Notes under the pieces: generated by a model
Told to the model about the DNA's origin: nothing
Seen by the model: only the letters and a program-made list of their open reading frames with translations
Database searches by the model: none
Part shown: positions 12,006-25,491 of the stretch, piece by piece
Numbering within the stretch: position 1 is the first letter of the stretch
Layout of the letters: each line of letters opens with the position of its first letter
Origin: Mercurialis annua
Lineage: Eukaryota; Streptophyta; Magnoliopsida; Malpighiales; Euphorbiaceae
DNA length: 64,000 nucleotides
Reading direction: 5' to 3'
Assembly (NCBI RefSeq): GCF_937616625.2
Contig: NC_065573.1
Coordinates: 10,431,001 to 10,495,000 of the forward strand
Made by a program: the position numbers and the translations under genes

Positions 12006-15000
12006 GATGAGTTAAAGAGACTTGAGACGCGATATACTAATCTCGCGTAACTTTTCACACACACTTTATGTAAAATAACCTTACCATGCTCTGGTAATTT
12101 GAACGACACGTTAAAGAGACTAGAGATGTGACATACTAATCTAGCGTCACATTTCACGCACTCTTTTCGTAATATAACCCAACCATGCTTAGGTAATCGA
12201 ATATGCATTAAAGAGACTTGAGGCGCGACATACTAATCTAGCATAACTTTTCATACACACTTTGCGTAAAATAACCTAACCATGCTTAGGTAATCGGAAA
12301 GACGCGTTAAAGAGACTTGAGACCTGACATACTAATCTATTGTCACTTTTCACTCACACTTTGCGCAATATAACCTAACCATACTTAGGTAATCCGAACG
12401 ATGCGCTAGAGACACTTGTGACGTGACATAAGCACAGTAATCAAAACGACGAGTTAGAGAGACTTGTGACGCAACATACTAATCTAGCGTCATTTTTCAC
12501 GAACAGTTTGCGTAATATAACTCAACAATCCTTAGGTAATCGAAACGACGCGGTACAGAGACTTGTGACGCGACATAAGCATGGTAATTGAAACGACGCG
12601 TTAAAGAGACTTGAGACGCGTCATACTAATCTAACATCACTTTCTACGCAGACTTTGTGTAATATAACCTAACCATGCTTAGGTAATCGGAACGGCGCGT
12701 TAAAGAGACTTGAGACGCGACATATTAATCTAGCGTCACTTTTCACGCAAACTTTGCCCAATAGTTACCATGCTTAGGAAATCAAAACGACGCGTTAAAG
12801 AGACTTGAGTGGCGACATACTAATCTAGCGAAACTTTTCACGCACGCTTTATGTAATATAACCTAACCATGATTAGGTAATCGGAATATGCATTAAAGAG
12901 ACTTGAGGCGCCACATACTAATCTAGCGTAACTTTTCACGCACACTTTGCGTAAAATAACCTAGCCATGCTTAGGTAATGGGAACGACGCGTTAAAGAGA
13001 CTTGAGACGCGACATACTAATCAATTGTCACTTTTCACGCACACTTTGCGTAATATAACCTAACCATGCTTAGGTAATCAGAACGACGGGCTTGAGACAC
13101 TTGTGACGTGACATAAGCACAGTAATCAAAACGATGCGTTAAAGAGACTTGAAACGCGCCATACTACTCTAGCGTTACAACCTAACAATGATTAGGTAAT
13201 CGAAACGACGCATTAAAGAGACTTGAGACACGACATACTAACCTAGCAATAGTTTTCACGCACACATTGCGTAATATAACCTAACCATGCTTAGGTAATC
13301 GAAACGATGCGTTAAAGAGACATGATACGCGACATACTAATCTAGCAACACTTTTCACGCACACTTTGCGTAATTTAACATAACCTTACTTTGGCAATCG
13401 GAACGACGTGTTAAAGAGACTTGCAACGCGACATAAGCATGATAATCGAAATGACGCGTTAAAGAGACTTGAGAGGCACCATAGTCTAGCTTCACTTTTT
13501 ACGCACACTTGGCGTAATATAACCTAACCATGCTTAGGTAATCGTAACAATGCGTTAAAAAGACTTGTGAGACGACATACTAATCTAGCGACACTTTTAA
13601 CGCGAACTTGGCGTAATATAATATAACCATTCTTAGGTAATCGGAACGATGCGTTAACGAGACTTGAGACGCGGTATACTAATCTACCGTAATTTTTCGG
13701 GCACACTTTGCGTAAAATAACCTAACTGTGCTTAGGTAATCGGAACGACGCGTTAAAGATACTTGAGACGTGACATACTAATCTAGCGTCACTTTTCACG
13801 CACACTTTGCGTAATTCAACCAAGGTAATTAAAATGACGCAATAAAGAGACATAGGACGCGCCATACTAATCTAACGTCACTTTTCGAGCACACTTTGCG
13901 TAATACAACCTAGACATGCTTAGGTAATCGGAACGACGTGTTAATGAGACTTGAGATGTGACATACTAATGTAGCGTCACTTTAACGCGCACTTGGCGTA
14001 ATTTAACATAACCATTATTAGGTAATCGTAACGACGCGTTAAAGAGACTTTAGATGCAATATACTAATCTCGCGTAACTTATCACGCACACTTTGTGTAA
14101 AACAACCTAATTGCTTATGTAATTTGAACGACACGTTAAAGAGACTAGAGATGTGACATACTAATCTAGCGTCCCTTTTCATGCACTCTTTGCGTAATAT
14201 AACCTAACCATGCTTTGGTAATCGAAATGATGTGTTAGAGACACTTGAGTCGCGACATAAGCATGATAATTGAAGCGAAGCCTTAAAGAGACTTGAGACG
14301 CGACATACTAATCTATTATCACTTTCACGCAGACTTTTCGAAATATAACCTAACCATGCTAAGATACTCGGAACGACGCATTAAAGAAACTTGAGACGTG
14401 ATACACTAATCTAGCGTCACTTTTCACGCACACTTTGTGTAGTATAACCTAACCATGGTTAGATAATCGGAACGAGGCGTTAAAGAGACTTGAGACGCGA
14501 ATACTAATATACCGTCACTTTTCACGCACACTTTGCGTAATGTAGCCTAACCATGCTTAGGTAATCGGAACACGCGTTAAAGAGATTTGAGATGCGACAT
14601 ATTAATCTATTGTCACTTTTCACGCACACTATGCGTAGTATAACCTAACCATGCGTAGGTAATCGGAACAACGCATTGAAAATACTTGAGACGTGCCATA
14701 CTAATCTAACGTCACTTTTCACGCACACTTTGCGCAATACTACCTAACCATGCATAGGTAATCGGAACGACGTATTAAAGAGACTTGAGACGCGACATAT
14801 TAATCTAGCGTCACTTTTCATGCACACTTTGCGTAACATAATCTAGCGTCACTTTCACGCACATACTTATGTAATCGGAACGACGCGTTAAAGAGATTTC
14901 TGACACGACATACTAATTTGGCGTCACTATTCAAGCACACTTTGCGTAATATAACCTAACCATGCTAAGGTAAACGGAACGACGCGCTAAATAGACTTGA

Positions 15001-18000
15001 AATGCGACATACTAATGTATTGTTACTTTTCTTGCACACTTTCCATAAAGTAATTTAACCATCCTTAGGTAATCGGTGCAACGCGTTAAAGAGAATTGAT
15101 ACGTGACATACTAATCTAGCGTCACTTTCCACGCACACTTTGCGTAATATAACCTAAACATGCTAAGCTAATTGGAACGACGCGTTAACTAGAAGTGTGA
15201 TCAGAACAACGCGTTAAATATAATTGAGACGCGACATACTTATCTAGCGTACCTTTTCACTCACACTTTGCATATATTATAATCAAACCATGCTTCGGTA
15301 ATCAGAACGACGCGTTAAATAGACTTGAGACGCGACATACTAATGTATGGTTACATTTCGCGCACACTTTCTATAAAGTAACCTAACCATCCTTAGGTAA
15401 TCGGTACAACGCGTAAAGAGAATTGAGACGCGACATAAGCATGGAAAGGACGCGTTAAAAAGACTTAAGATGCGACATACTAATCTAGCATCACTTTTCA
15501 TGCACACGTTGCGTAATATAACCTAACCATGCTTAGGTAATCGAAACGACGCGTTAAATAGACTTGAGACACGACATACTAATCTATTGTCATTTCTCAA
15601 GTACACGTTGCGTAATATAACCTAACCATGCGTAGGTAATCGGAACGACGCGTTAGAGAGACTTGTGACGCGACATAGGCATGGTAATCGAAAACGACGC
15701 ATTACAGAGATTTGAGACGCACAATACTAATTTAGCGTCACTTTTTTGCACACTCTGCGTATAATCTAACCATGCTTAAAAATCGGAACAATGCATTAGA
15801 GAGACTTGAGATGCGACGTACTAATCTAGCATCACTTTTCACTCACACTTTGCGTAATATAACCTAGGTTATGCATAGGTAATCGGAACGACGTGTTTAA
15901 TAGACTTGAGACGCGACCTACTAATCTATTATCATTTTTCACGCACACGTTGCGTAATATATCCGTAGGTAATCGGAACGACGCGTTAGAGAGACTTGTG
16001 ACACGACATAGGCATGGTAATCGAAAACGACGCGTTACAGAGATTTGAGACGCGTAATACTAATCTAGCATCACTTCTTTTTTTGCACACTTTGCGTAAT
16101 ATAACCTAACCATGCTTAGAAATCGGAACGTCGCATTAGAGAGACTTGTGACGCGACGTACTAATCTAGCTTCACTTTTCAAGCACACTTTTCGTAATAT
16201 AACCTAACTGTTCTTAGGAAATAGGAACGACGCATTAAATCTACTTGAGACACGACATACTAATTTATTGTTACTTTGCACGCACACTTTGTGTAATATA
16301 ACCAAACCATGCTTAGAAATCGGAACGACGCGTTAGACTTGTGACGTGACATAAGCATGGTAATTGAAACGACGCGTTTAAAAGACTTGAGACACGACAT
16401 ACTAATCTAGCGTCACTTTTCATGCGAACGTTGCGTAATATAACCTAACAATGCTTAGGTACTCGGAACGACGCGTTAAAGAGCCTTGAGACGCAACATA
16501 CTAATCTACCGTCAATTTTCACGCACACCTTGCGTAATATATAACCTAACAATGCTTAGATAATCAGAACGACGCGTCAAAGAGACTTGAGACCCGACAT
16601 ACTAATCTGGCGTCACTTTTCACGCACACCTTGCGTAATATAACCTAACCATGCTTAGGTAATCGAAACGACGCGTCAAAGAGTCTTGAGACGCGACATA
16701 CTAATCTAGCGTCACTTTTCATGCACACCTTCTGACATGACATACTAATCTGGCGTCACTATTCAGACACATTTTGCGTAATATAACCAAACCATGCTTA
16801 GATAATCGGAACGACGTGTTAAATAGACTTGAGATGCGACATACAAATGTATTGTTACTTTTCACGCACACTTTTCGTAAAGTAACCTAAGCATCCTTAG
16901 GTTATCGTACAACGAGTGAAAGAGAATATAGACGCGACATACTAATCTAGCGTCACATTCCACGCACACTTTGCGTATTATAACCTAACCATGCTTATGT
17001 AATTGGAACGACGCGTTAAATAGAAAGGTGATCAGAACAATGCGTTAAAGAGAATTGATACGCGACATATTTGTCAAGCGTAACATTTCATGCACACTTT
17101 GCGTAATATAACCTAACCATGCTTAGGTAATCGAAATGACGCTTTAAAAAGACTTGAGACACGACATACTAATCTAGCTTCACTTTCCATGCAAACGTTG
17201 CGTAATATAACCTAACCATGCTTAGGTAATCGGAACGACGCGTTAAACAGACATTAGACACGACATACAAATCTATTGTCATTTTTCACACACACGTTGC
17301 GTAATATAACCTAACCATGCGTAGGTAATCGGAAAGACGCGTTAGAGAGGCTTGTGACGCGACATAGGCATGGTAATCGAAAACGACGCGTTATAGAGAT
17401 TTGAGACGCGTAATACTAATCTAGCGTCACTTTTTTTGTGCACACCTTGGCGTAATATAACCTAACCATGCATAGAAATCGGAACGACGCATTAGAGCGA
17501 CTTGAGACGCGACATACTAATCTAGCGTCATTTTTCACGCACACTTTGCGTAATATAACCTAACCATTCTTAGGAAATAGGAACGACGTGTTAGAGAGAC
17601 TTGAGACGCGATCTACTAATCTAGCGTCACTTTTTATGAACACTTTGTGTAATATAACCTAACCATACATAGGTAATCGGAACGACGCGATAAAGAGACT
17701 TGTGACGCGAGCTAAGAATGGTAATCGAAACGACGCGTTAAAGAGACTTGAGACGCGACATACTAATCTAGCGTCACTTTTCACGCATGCTTAGTTAATC
17801 GGAACAACGTGTTAAAGAGAATTGAGACGTGACATACTAATCTAGCGTCACTTTTCACGCACACTTTCCGTAATATAACCTAACCATGCTTAAGTAATCG
17901 GAACGACGCGTTAAATCTACTTGAGACACGACATACTAATTTATTGTTTTTTTTCACACACAATTTGTGTAATATAACCTAACTATGCTTAGGAAATCGG

Positions 18001-21000
18001 AACGACGCGTTAGAGAGACTTGTGATGCGACATAAGCATGGTAATCGAAATGACGCGTTAAAGAGACTTGAGACGCGACATGCTAATCTAGCGTCACTTT
18101 TCATGCACACGTTGCGTAATATAACATAAGCATGTTTAAGTATTCGGAACGACGCATTAAGGAGCCTTGAGACGCGACATAATAATCTAGCGTCACTTTT
18201 CACGCAGACCTCGCGTAAAAATATAACCTAACCATGCTTAGGTAATCAGAACGACAAGTTAAAGAGACTTGAGACGCGACCTACTAATCTAAAGTCACTT
18301 TTCAAGCACAAGTTGTGTAATATAATATAGCCATGCTTAGGTCATCGGAACGACACGTTAAATAGCCTTAAGACGCGACATACTAATCTAGCATCACTTT
18401 TCATGCACACCTTGCGTAATATAAGCTAACCATGCTTTGGTAATCGGAACGATGCGTTAAAGAGACTTGAGACGCGACATACTAATCTAGCGTTACTTTT
18501 CACGCACACCTTGCGTAATATAACCTAACCATGCTTAGGTAATCCGAACGACACGTTTAAGAAACTTGAGACGCGACATACTAATCTAGCGTCACTTTTC
18601 ACGCACAATTTGCGTAATATAACCTAACCACTCTTAGGTAATCGAAACGAGTGTTCAATAGACTTGAGATGCGACATACTAATCTAGCGTCACTTCTCAC
18701 GCACTCTTTGCGTAATATAACCTAACCATGCTTAGGTAATCGGAACGACTCGTTGAAGAGACTTTAGATGCGACATACTAATATCTATTGTTATTTTTCA
18801 CACACACTTTGCGTCATGTAACCTAACCATGCTTAGGTAATCGGAACGACGCGTTAGAGAGACTTGTGACGCGACATAAGTATGGTAATCGAAACTACGC
18901 GTTAAAGAGACGCGTCACTTTTCACGCACACTTTGCGTAATATAACCTAACCATGCTTATGTAATCGAAATGACGCGTTAAAGAGACTTGAGACGCGACA
19001 TACTAATCTAGCGTCACTTTTCATGCATACGTTGCGTATTATAACCTAACCATGTTTAAGTACTCGGAACGGCGCGTTAAAGAGCCTTGAGACGTGACAT
19101 AATAATCTAGCGTCACTTTTCACGCAGACCTCGCGTAATATAACCTAACCATGCTTAGGTAATCAGAACGACGCTTTAAAGAGACTTGAGACACGACATA
19201 CTAATCTAGCTTCACTATTCACGCCTACTTTGCGTAATATTACCTAATTATGCTTAGGTAATCGGAACGACGCGTTAAAGAACCTTGAGACGCGACATAC
19301 TAATCTAGCGTCACTTTCACGCACACCTTGCGTAATATAAGCTAACCATGCTTACGTAATCCGAACGACGCGTTAAGTAGATTTGAGACGCGACATACTA
19401 ATTTAGCGCCACTTTTCACGCACACTTTGCGTAATATAACCTAACCATTCTTAGTTAATCAAAACGACGTGTAAACGAGACTTGAGATGCGACATACTAG
19501 TCTAGCTTCATTTTTCACGCACTCTTTGCGTAATATAACGTAACCATAATTAGATAATCGGAACGACTCGTTAAAGAGACTTTAGATGCGACATACTAAT
19601 CTATTGTTACTTTTCACGCACACTTTCCGTAGTATAACCTAACCATGCTTAGGTATTCGGCACGACGCGTTAGAGAGACTTGTGACGCGACTTAAGAAAG
19701 GTAATCGAAACGACGCGTTAAAGAGACTTGAGACGCGACATACTAATCTAGCGTCAAATTTAACGCACACTTTACGTAATATAACCTAACCATACTTAGG
19801 TAATCGGAACGACGCGTTGAATACACTTGATACGCCACATACTAATCTATTGTCATTTTTCATGCAAACTTTGCGTAATATAACCCAAGCATGCGTCGGT
19901 AATCGGAACGACGAGTTAGAGAGACTTTTGACGCGACAAAGGCATGGTAATCGAAACGATGCGTTACAGAGACTTGAAACGCGTAATACTAATTTAGTGT
20001 CACTTTTTTCGCACACTTTGCGTAGTATAACCTAACCATGCTTAGGAAATAGGAACAATGCGTTAGAGAGACTTGGACGCGACATACTAATCTAGCGTCA
20101 CTTTTCTTGAACACTTTGTGTAATATAACCTAACATACTTAGGTAATCTGAATGACGCGTTAAAGAGACTTGTGACACGAGATAAGCATGGTAATCGAAA
20201 CGACGAGTGAAAGAGACTTGAGTTGCGACATACTAATCTAGCGTCACTTTTCACGTACACTCTACGTAATATAACCTAACCATGGTTAGGTAATTGCAAC
20301 GACGCGTTAAATCGACTTAATATATAGTTACTTTTCGTGCACACTTTGCGTAATATAACCTAACCATGCTTAGGTAATCGAAACGACGCGTTAAAGAGAC
20401 TTGAGAGAGGACATACTTATCGAGCGTCAGTTTTCACGCACACTTTTCATAATATAACCTAACCATTCTTGGGTAATCAGAAAGACGCGTTAAAGAGACT
20501 TGAGATGCGACATACTAATCCTGCGTCACTTTTCACGCACACCTTGCGTAATATAACCTAACCATTCTTAGGTAATCGGGACGAAGCGTTTAAGAGACTT
20601 GAGACGCAACATATAATCTTGCGTTACTTTTCCCGCACACTTTGCGTGATATAACCTACCCATTCTTGGGTAATCGGATCGACGCGTTAAAGAGACTTCA
20701 AACGCGACATACTAATCTAGCGTCACTTTTCAAGCACTCTTTGCGTAAAATAACCTAACCATGCTTAGGTAATCGGAACGACGCGTTAAAGAGACTTGTG
20801 ACGCGCCATACTTATCTAACGTCACTTTTCAGGCACACTTTGCGTAATATAACCTAACCATGCTTAGGTAATCGGAACGGCGCGTTAAACAGACTTGAGA
20901 CGCGACATACTAATATAGCGTCACTTTTCACAGACGCTTTGCGTAATATAACCTGACCATGCTTAGGTAATCGAAACAATGCGTTAAAGAGAATTGAGAC

Positions 21001-21797
21001 GCGACATACTAATCTAGCGTCACTTTTCACAAACCCTTTGCGTAATATATCCTAACCATGCTTAGGTAATCGGAACGACGCGTGAGAGAGACTTGTGACG
21101 CGGCATAAACATGGTAACTAAAACCACGCGTTAAAAGACTTGAGACGCGAAGTACTAAATTGGCGTCACTTTTTACGATGACTTTGCATAATATAACCTA
21201 ACCATGCTTAGTTAATTGGAACAACGCGTTAAAGAGACTTGAGACACGACATACTAATCTAGCGTCACTTTTTACACACACTTTGCCTTATATAACTTAA
21301 CCATGCTTAGGTAATCGGAACGACGCCTTAAAAAGACTTGAGACGCGACATACTAATCTAGCATCGCTTTTCACGCCCACCTTGCGTAATATAACCTAAC
21401 CATGCTTACGTAATCGGAACGACATGTTAAATAGACTTGAGACGCGACATACTAATCTATTGTCATTTTGCACGCACACTTTGCGTAATATAACGTAACC
21501 ATACTTAGGTAATCGGAACGACGCGTTAAAGAGACTTGTGACGCGACATAAGAATGGTAATTGAAACGACGCGTTAAAGAGACTTGAGACGCGCACTTTG
21601 TGTAATATAACTTAAGCATGCTTCGGAAATCTGAACGACGCGCTAAAGAGACTTGAGATGCGACATACTAATCTAGCGTCACTTTTCACGCACACTTTGC
21701 GTAATATAACCTAACCATGCTTAGGTAATCGGAACGACGTGTTAAAGAGACTTGAGACGCGACATATTAATCTAGCGTTACTTTTCATGCACGCTTT

Positions 21798-22778
21798 TGA
21801 ATCATCCATGAATGATGGGGACCACCGGTTGGCATAATACTCACCTTTATCCGTATTCTTGTCCTTTTCTGAATCGATATCCGTATCCGAGGCTTGCGAA
21901 AAACCTGCTATGGGATTAAATTCAGTATCCAATAGATGATTTTCGGAATTGAATCTTGAACTGATGCTTTCTGTTTGTTGATGTTCCGCAGAGGAGAGTA
22001 TAGTGTTGAACTTGATGAAGAAGGATGATCTGGATGATTTTTTCTCCAAAAATTCTTATCATCTTACATCTTTAAGCAGTAAGCCGGAGGATATGTGTCC
22101 CATGGTGCAGCTTATTGATAAGGAGGCCATAACCCTTTAGGGATTACATTATTCTGTTGAAAAATATAATACTGGAACTCTCTCCATTCATTCTCATGCT
22201 CATCCATATGTGTGAGTATAGAATAAGAAAAATGTTGGTAGACATGGAATGTTGGACATGTAGTAAAACTATCTGATAGCTTAAGATGAGGACGATGAAG
22301 GATAAGGATCGAATAAGGATCTTTTCCAATATGTTTTTCTTTTTCTGGAAAGGCCTTATCTAGATATAGACACCATTGAGGGATGGTTTGAAACCATTTA
22401 AGAAAGGTCAAAAGATGAGACTTTTGTTTTTTCCCTTGGAGGACCAGGTGAATTTAACGACAAAGGTGAGGGGGTCGGAAAACGAAAGCTATCGAATAAA
22501 GATGGAGGAAAAACCAAAGGAAACAAAGTAACTCCGGAGGCCATTCAAAATCTTCATCTCTTGGGCTTAGATCTAACAAGGTGAATGGTTTGCAGAATGG
22601 ATATGTAGGATGGATCCCTAGCTCATAAAGGAACCTATGACCATAGTTCCGGACAAGCTCAGTTTGATAGTAGAACAACTATGCTTTAACAAATGTATGT
22701 AGCTGTCTCGGAGACATATTATCAAGAACTCCTAGAGGTGGCCGCATCAAAAGAAAATTTGTTGCCGACATGATAGAA
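21798..22778 (-). pseudogene. C-terminal extension of the pararetrovirus polyprotein, degenerate
   Basis: Downstream of RNase H, minus-strand frames of 74, 99 and about 85 virus-derived codons (22454-22678, 22112-22411, and the part of 21711-22049 lying right of 21798) give tryptophan- and tyrosine-rich sequence (for example WFQTIPQWCLYLDKAF) and then a polar, serine- and aspartate-rich end. They are in different frames, so several indels separate them. The function of this extension is unknown to me. The last frame runs on into satellite at 21797, which is a chance fusion. No other gene is visible here. Confidence 0.55.
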
Positions 22779-23281
22779 TTAAATGTATAGATCATCGGAA
22801 CGACTTGTGACACTTGCTGAGGAGGTCGGCTGAGAAAAATCTGGAATAAGATTTTGATTTCCTTTAATATGTTCTACCATGAAATCAGACTTGCTGAACC
22901 ATTCACTCCATCGAAGTAGTTGATTGTTAGGAACAATTTTTCTTTTAAAATTGAGCATTTTTGGAAATGAAGAACAATCCATAAGCACTTTGAACTTGTG
23001 ACCGATCAGATGAAATTCAAACTTCTTGATCCCATATTTGACCGCTAACACTTCTTTAAATGTGGAATGGTCTTGTTCTTCTAACAGAATAGCACCCAAA
23101 ATTTATCACTGGCATCTGTCTGCAATATTCTGGTTCCTAACTGAGGAATCTGAAGAGGTGGAATTCCTTGTGTGAAGCTTGATTGCTTGTGTTTGTTTGT
23201 CAGACCAGAGAGGAGGATTCTTCCTTAATAATTTATATAACGGGGCAGCCTTTTGAATGAAATTTGGAATGAAGTCTCTCA
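22779..23281 (-). pseudogene. Pararetrovirus RT connection and RNase H, degenerate
   Basis: Resumes on the far side of the nested MITE and solo LTR. It shows a short connection segment, then the RNase H start LQTDAS (TDAS codons about 23108-23119), a frameshift, and an open piece 22779-23099 with GAILLEEQDHSTFKEVLAVKYGIKKF style sequence (kept short here) and later the HIKGNQNLIPDF segment. Aspartate positions of RNase H are recognisable at TDAS and at LMDCSSF. The interruption by the nested elements lies between the RT thumb and this region, so the original gene was contiguous before those insertions. Confidence 0.78.
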
Positions 23282-23290
23282 ATTAATTAA
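23282..23290. repeat. Target site duplication of the MITE (left copy)
   Basis: ATTAATTAA, matching the right copy at 25483-25491 exactly. Confidence 0.85.
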
Positions 23291-24682
23291 GGATTGGGAT
23301 GTTAGTAGTTTGTGCCCTAGGGCCATTTCGTATTTATTCTTGTATAAACAAATCCCATTGGCAATGATATATATGTTTTTATTTGAACTAAGTGTCTCAT
23401 CAACTAAGTGTTTATTTAATACATATTGTCCTTATCACATTGTGATAGAATCTATTCTTAAGGTAGTAAGAATATGAGTGACAGATTCTATTATACAAGT
23501 GATCTAAATTATCGTTCACGATCGATGGGGTCCTACGAATAAGGGCATCGCATTATCCCGAAAAGATCGTCACCTCTGTTTATTCTCCTGATTAGTAAAG
23601 AGTTACTAATTATAGGAAGTAGTGAGTCTCATACTACTTGATGGGGATCAGAATAAACATGTGGACACTCAAGGTGTTGAGTGAGTCGAACAAGTGACGC
23701 TAGATGACTTATACATGGTAATTCATTAAAGTCAATTTAATGTCATCTAGTTCATAATTGTACATATGTCCTTTGACTTGCGGTAACACTATCTTGTATA
23801 TAGGTGATTAGAGTTTGATACTCCTTAACTCTAGATCTTTCATGAGCTAGAGCCGCGGGATGTGTTGGCTCTAGTTAGTTGTATATGGAGATAGGGGTTT
23901 AACCTAGAAAGGATTCATCACTCTGGATGAACGGAGACAAGATTCTATGCTATCTCAAATTGTTCTTGATGGATGATAAAACCTGCGCAGGTGTATATGA
24001 CTTACATAGAAAGTTGTTTCTAGTGGAAGTCATATTTATCAAGAATTAGAACTGAGAGATGAGGTCATATGATCAAGACAAACAGTGTTTGACTTAACCG
24101 TGACACTAGTCGAGATTGGAATCTTAGATGAAGGGAATTTTGAGTGTACGGTATTATGAACAATGGTTCATAAAGAATGCATCGAAACATTCATCTCTAT
24201 TTGGGGGTCGTGATATGTTGCTAGACGTCACTCTCGATCTACGAGAATTAATAATTAAATGGGATTTAATTATTTAATATAAGAAAGGCGTTTCTTATGA
24301 CTCTCGTTGCCATATAGATGTGAACCTAGTTAGTCACACACAATAGAGTGTGCAACCGATTGAGTTTACAAAAGATCGATTTCATATAGATACTAGCATA
24401 TCTCGGAAATTAATCTAAGATGAAAAACAAGTACAAATTAGGGACTAATTTGTAAGAGTTATAAATTAGTAGGAACCTAATTGTACTATGTCCAAGTTAA
24501 TTAGGGACTAATTTATAAGAGTTATAAATTAGTAGGAACCTAATTATATTTTAACCAAGTTTTATGATTAAATGGCTTAAGTAATTAATTAGTGTAATTA
24601 ATGATACTTAAATCATTAATCATAAGCTAATGGAATGATGATGTCATGGTGAAGTAATGAGATAAGGAAATAAGCTTATATG

Positions 24683-24752
24683 TGATGTCATATGATGACA
24701 TCACCTATATGATGTCACCTATGTGATGTCACCACATGAAAGGTGTCATGTG
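24683..24752 (+). promoter_or_regulatory. Clustered TGATGTCA/TGACATCA-type motifs in the solo LTR
   Basis: Several copies of GATGTCA or its complement (TGATGTCATATGATGACATC, then two CTATxTGATGTCAC units) lie 75-140 bp upstream of the TATA box. They resemble bZIP/as-1 type binding cores. The arrangement suggests an LTR enhancer; function is inferred from position and motif only. Confidence 0.4.
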
Positions 24753-24823
24753 GTGGCAACACCTTTGCTTGGTGAGTGACACCTAGCATGCAAGGTGTTG
24801 CATTCTTAAGGCATGCTCTAGCC

Positions 24824-24831
24824 TATAAATA
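24824..24831 (+). promoter_or_regulatory. TATA box of the solo LTR
   Basis: TATAAATA in GCCTATAAATAGAGCATG. A well-formed plant TATA context, with A/C-rich sequence (AACAACACACAACACACATC) about 30 bp downstream where transcription would start. Confidence 0.6.
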
Positions 24832-25482
24832 GAGCATGTCCTTGCTCATTTAAACAACACACAACACACATCTCACTACAAAGTTGTAGAGAGAGAAAGC
24901 ACTTGAAGGAGTTCAAGTATTCATCAATCACGGGAAAAACTTGGCGACGTTTTTCATACATCCGAGCAAGGTAGTGATCGCGGCGAGAGTTTGAGCTTAG
25001 GGCTGCTCGGCAAGAGGAACTCTTGCAGGATTACTTCAAGGCGAGGATTCAATCGGACGCATACTCGTGTGGACGAGCTTGAGGTCGCCGTACTTTCGGG
25101 ACTACAAGAATCGTTGGAGAATCGACATAGGTATTCTTCTTACGATTCCTAGATGCGTGCTTTAATTAATAAATGATACGACGATCCATTTGTTGTTGAT
25201 ATGATCAACTTTAGGATCCGGATTGTTGGAATTTCGATTTTGAATTGAAATATACGATCCGGACCCGCGCCTCCCGCTGCGCCAACATGGGATTCCCTCA
25301 AGTTCATTTTCAACTTGACGGGGTCATGTTTAAATCTACACCGTTCATTATAAAATGAACGGCGTAGATTAATTTAATTAAAATTGTATCTTTTTTATCT
25401 ACACCGTTCATTTTATAATGAACGGTGTAGATCTGAACATGACCCCCTCAAGTTGAAAATGAACTTGAGGGAATCCCAATCC

Positions 25483-25491
25483 ATTAATTAA
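25483..25491. repeat. Target site duplication of the MITE (right copy)
   Basis: ATTAATTAA directly after the MITE end AATCC; pairs with 23282-23290. Confidence 0.85.

Larger units (their letters stand above)
1..21797 (+). repeat. 99-bp satellite array, block A (plus orientation)
   Basis: Uninterrupted tandem array. The common monomer is 99 bp. I number it from GGTAATCGGAACGACGCGTT; it continues through AAAGAGACTTGAGACGCGAC, then a CTAATCTAGCGTCACTTTTC core, then CACGCACACTTTGCGTAATA, and closes with CCTAACCATGCTTA before the next GGTAATCGG. Copies differ from each other by perhaps 5-20%, mostly at CpG sites, with small indels and many shortened 48-bp copies. Because 99 is 33 codons, several frames stay open across monomers and give spurious reading frames of 60-150 codons on both strands. 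I cannot match it to a named satellite family from memory. No gene, tRNA or rRNA is visible in the block. Confidence 0.97.
23300..25287 (+). mobile_element. Solo LTR, 1988 bp, nested in the MITE
   Basis: Begins TGTTAGTAGTTTG and ends GCGCCAACA, so it has TG...CA ends with TGTT/AACA as terminal inverted repeats. It is flanked by the 5-bp duplication TGGGA (23295-23299 and 25288-25292). No second LTR, primer-binding site or retrotransposon protein is present, so it is a solo LTR left by LTR-LTR recombination. A TATA box, TATAAATA, lies at 24824-24831, about 460 bp before the 3' end. An internal near-repeat of about 53 bp with 63-bp period occurs at 24436-24488 and 24499-24551. Strand is inferred from the TATA box. 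Lineage (Ty1/copia or Ty3/gypsy) cannot be decided without internal sequence. Confidence 0.85.
23291..25482. mobile_element. Mutator-type MITE (about 199 bp) split by a solo LTR
   Basis: The element consists of 23291-23299 plus 25293-25482; the rest is the inserted LTR and its duplicated target. Its ends are inverted repeats starting GGATTGGGATTCCCTCAAGT, which extend over most of the element. It also holds two internal 36-bp palindromes (25334-25369 and 25397-25432, arms ATCTACACCGTTCATT). It is flanked by a perfect 9-bp duplication ATTAATTAA (23282-23290 and 25483-25491), the size made by Mutator-like transposases. It has no coding capacity. The almost fully self-complementary structure would fold into a long hairpin and could be an siRNA source. 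Confidence 0.85.

Noticed and set aside
1..21797. CRISPR array
   Set aside because: Repeats are regular but there are no unique spacers; units are head-to-tail satellite in a plant-type context.
23253..23477. 74-codon plus-strand frame
   Set aside because: Spans viral sequence, the MITE end and the start of the solo LTR, so it is a chance frame across insertion junctions.
23300..25287. Complete small non-autonomous LTR element (TRIM or LARD)
   Set aside because: No internal direct repeat of LTR ends, primer-binding site or polypurine tract; the whole length behaves as one LTR with TG...CA ends.
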